From: Cichorium intybus
Taxonomy: Eukaryota; Streptophyta; Magnoliopsida; Asterales; Asteraceae
NCBI GenBank assembly: GCA_023525715.1
Contig: CM042010.1
Location: 66,927,966-66,991,965 of the forward strand
DNA: 64,000 bases
Direction: 5' to 3'
A model generated the notes under the pieces. The model made no database searches, was not told where the DNA came from, and saw only the letters and a list, made by a program, of their open reading frames with translations. The stretch's first letter is position 1. Each line of letters begins with the position of its first letter. Of the stretch, positions 62,459 to 64,000 are shown piece after piece. The position numbers were made by a program, and so were the translations under genes.

Positions 62459-64000
62459 TGTAACAACCTAAATTCTAGTATATGAAATAAGGACTTTAAG
62501 CTAAGTATTTTAATGCTAAGAGATTTGATGTCCAAACGAGTTAAATGTATGCGAAAGGTCAAAATGGTCAAATAATGTGAAAATATGGAAACTTGGGTTT
62601 TAAGACCTTTTATTAAGTTATAATGAAGTATTATTTCATTAAGGAATTTGATTTAAAGACCCGAGGACAAAAATTGGGATTTAAAAGAGAAGAAAATAAT
62701 TGTAGATATTTAGAAATTTATAATTTAAAATCTACAAGGATTTGGGAAAAAGTCATCAAAGAGACTTTTGTAGATTTTGATGTACTAAGAATATAGGAAA
62801 TATATTCTGGTCATTTGGATTTATAACGAAGAAGTTATGACGGTGTAAAGATGGCTAAAAAGTGACAAAAATGGCCGATAGCCCATGTTTGATGGACTGT
62901 ATCGATAAATCTATAATGATTCAGACATAATTCAGTAGAAGAAAGTTGTTAAGCTCAGTTCTACCTTTCTATCGGTATAAAGTTTGTAAAAATCCGGTAT
63001 AACATGTAGAAGTTATGCAGGCTTAAAGTTTTAGAATAATTAAGAAGAAATGCCAAATTTCTCTAAGGCATGTAAGGTCCAGGGGCATTTTTGGTAATTT
63101 CCTCAAATATTGACCAGATCAAGTATCAGTTGACCCTTGTTCCCGTTTTTAGTCTGGTACGCATATTCCTCAAGAAAAATCGAGAAAGGGAAGAAGAGAA
63201 GCACACACTCTGATCGTATGTGTGTGTGTGCGCGTTAGAATGCTTGAGTGATTGTTAGTGAGAGAGAAACAGATCGATCAGAGGCTAAGAACGAGGGTCG
63301 AGGACAGGAGGATAGCAGCGGGGAAGAAGCAGACGGTGGTTTGCAGTTGCTGGCGATCGGTGGTGGGCAACAACGCCGCCTTTAGCGGCGATTCCGATGA
63401 CTGTCAGCGGCAAGAAGGTCCGACAATGGTTAGGATTCTCACAGTTGGTCCGATTTGAAGATAAATTTCAGCCCTTAGTACTTCCAATTTCAGATTATCT
63501 TGAATTTGGGCATATTTGCAAGGTAACTTTCAAGCCCTAATTTAATTGATTTTCAGAAGTCTAGAAATTGCTTGGATTATGTTTGCATGTGGAGAATTGA
63601 TTCAAGAAATATGAATAATGCTTAGAATAAACCAGAAAATCAGATTTAATCTATATATAATGTTGAATATTATGTAAACGAAAGAACTTTGTTTGGTGTT
63701 ATTGGAGGGAAAAGTCTATGGAATTAAAGCTATTGTTGAAATTGTATATACTAAGCTTTTAAACTAGAAAGATCAACTGTTTGTATGAAAATCATGTTAA
63801 GTTAAAAGCTAAAAATTTGTGTTACATATATGTTACAGTCAACAAATGAAATTGGGAAGTTATAGTCAACAAAATTATATTATGATGAGTATAAGTATGA
63901 GTTATGTTAGAAGTGTAAATTGGAAACTTGAAGTCTTTGGAAAATGATGAATTTTGTTGTTGATTCTTCCGATTTGTCCAAAATCAATCATGAAGAGAAT
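62459..64000 (+). repeat. Gypsy LTR (5' part), runs off the window
   Basis: Begins TGTAACAACCTAAATTC inside MULE sequence. It resembles other plant gypsy LTRs in layout: an A/G-rich start, a leader with GAGAAGCACACACTC-like sequence near 63200, and a short Arg-rich frame at 63252-63458 that I regard as a leader shadow. The other end is not in view, so neither the element's extent nor its target duplication can be checked. Confidence 0.7.

Overview
This window is transposon-dense nuclear DNA of a flowering plant, probably a eudicot. The evidence is the set of plant-type families: chromoviruses primed by initiator tRNA-Met, copia elements, a Helitron that carries an RPA gene, a Mutator-like element (MULE) with a FAR1/SWIM transposase and a C48 (ULP1) gene, a hAT miniature element, introns with GT..AG borders, and an Agenet-domain gene. 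I cannot fix the species. Almost everything here is mobile DNA or its debris. The only coding units that look open are the gag and pol of one gypsy element, a small Agenet gene, possibly the multi-exon RPA gene, and a few short hypothetical frames.

Layout, left half. 1-7074: gypsy element A, entering through its 5' LTR; its interior is badly decayed although the LTR ends are almost identical. 7075-10409: decayed minus-strand LTR sequence. 10410-25177: a nest. A minus-strand copia relic (23953-25177) holds an LTR of family B (10846-12562 and 23317-23952). That LTR is split by a complete Tekay-like chromovirus (12563-23316, TSD AGGAA), whose gag and pol are separated only by an in-frame UAG. 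25178-28341: copia 5' LTR, leader and gag, then decay. 28342-31031: a 2.5-kb element with inverted ends sitting inside a (TA)n array. 31032-38716: mixed sequence with a hAT miniature element, several small tandem duplications, an Agenet gene and a short coiled-coil frame.

Layout, right half. 38805-46844: minus-strand Helitron with a broken Rep-helicase gene followed by an RPA70-like gene. 46845-46990: microsatellite. 46991-62458: a large MULE with a plus-strand gene (N-terminal DUF1985-like region, C-terminal ULP1 fold) and a convergent minus-strand FAR1-type transposase gene. Introns and spacers of the MULE are filled with arrays of one short motif. A non-autonomous LTR element of family B (50909-55354, TSD CTGGC) sits in an exon of the plus-strand gene. 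62459-64000: start of another gypsy LTR, running off the window.

The most interesting system is the MULE. Its gene pair and motif arrays resemble the anti-silencing arrangement known from Arabidopsis VANDAL/VANC elements. The 2.5-kb element at 28.5-31.0 kb shares both its terminus and its motif, so it may be a non-autonomous dependent of the same family.
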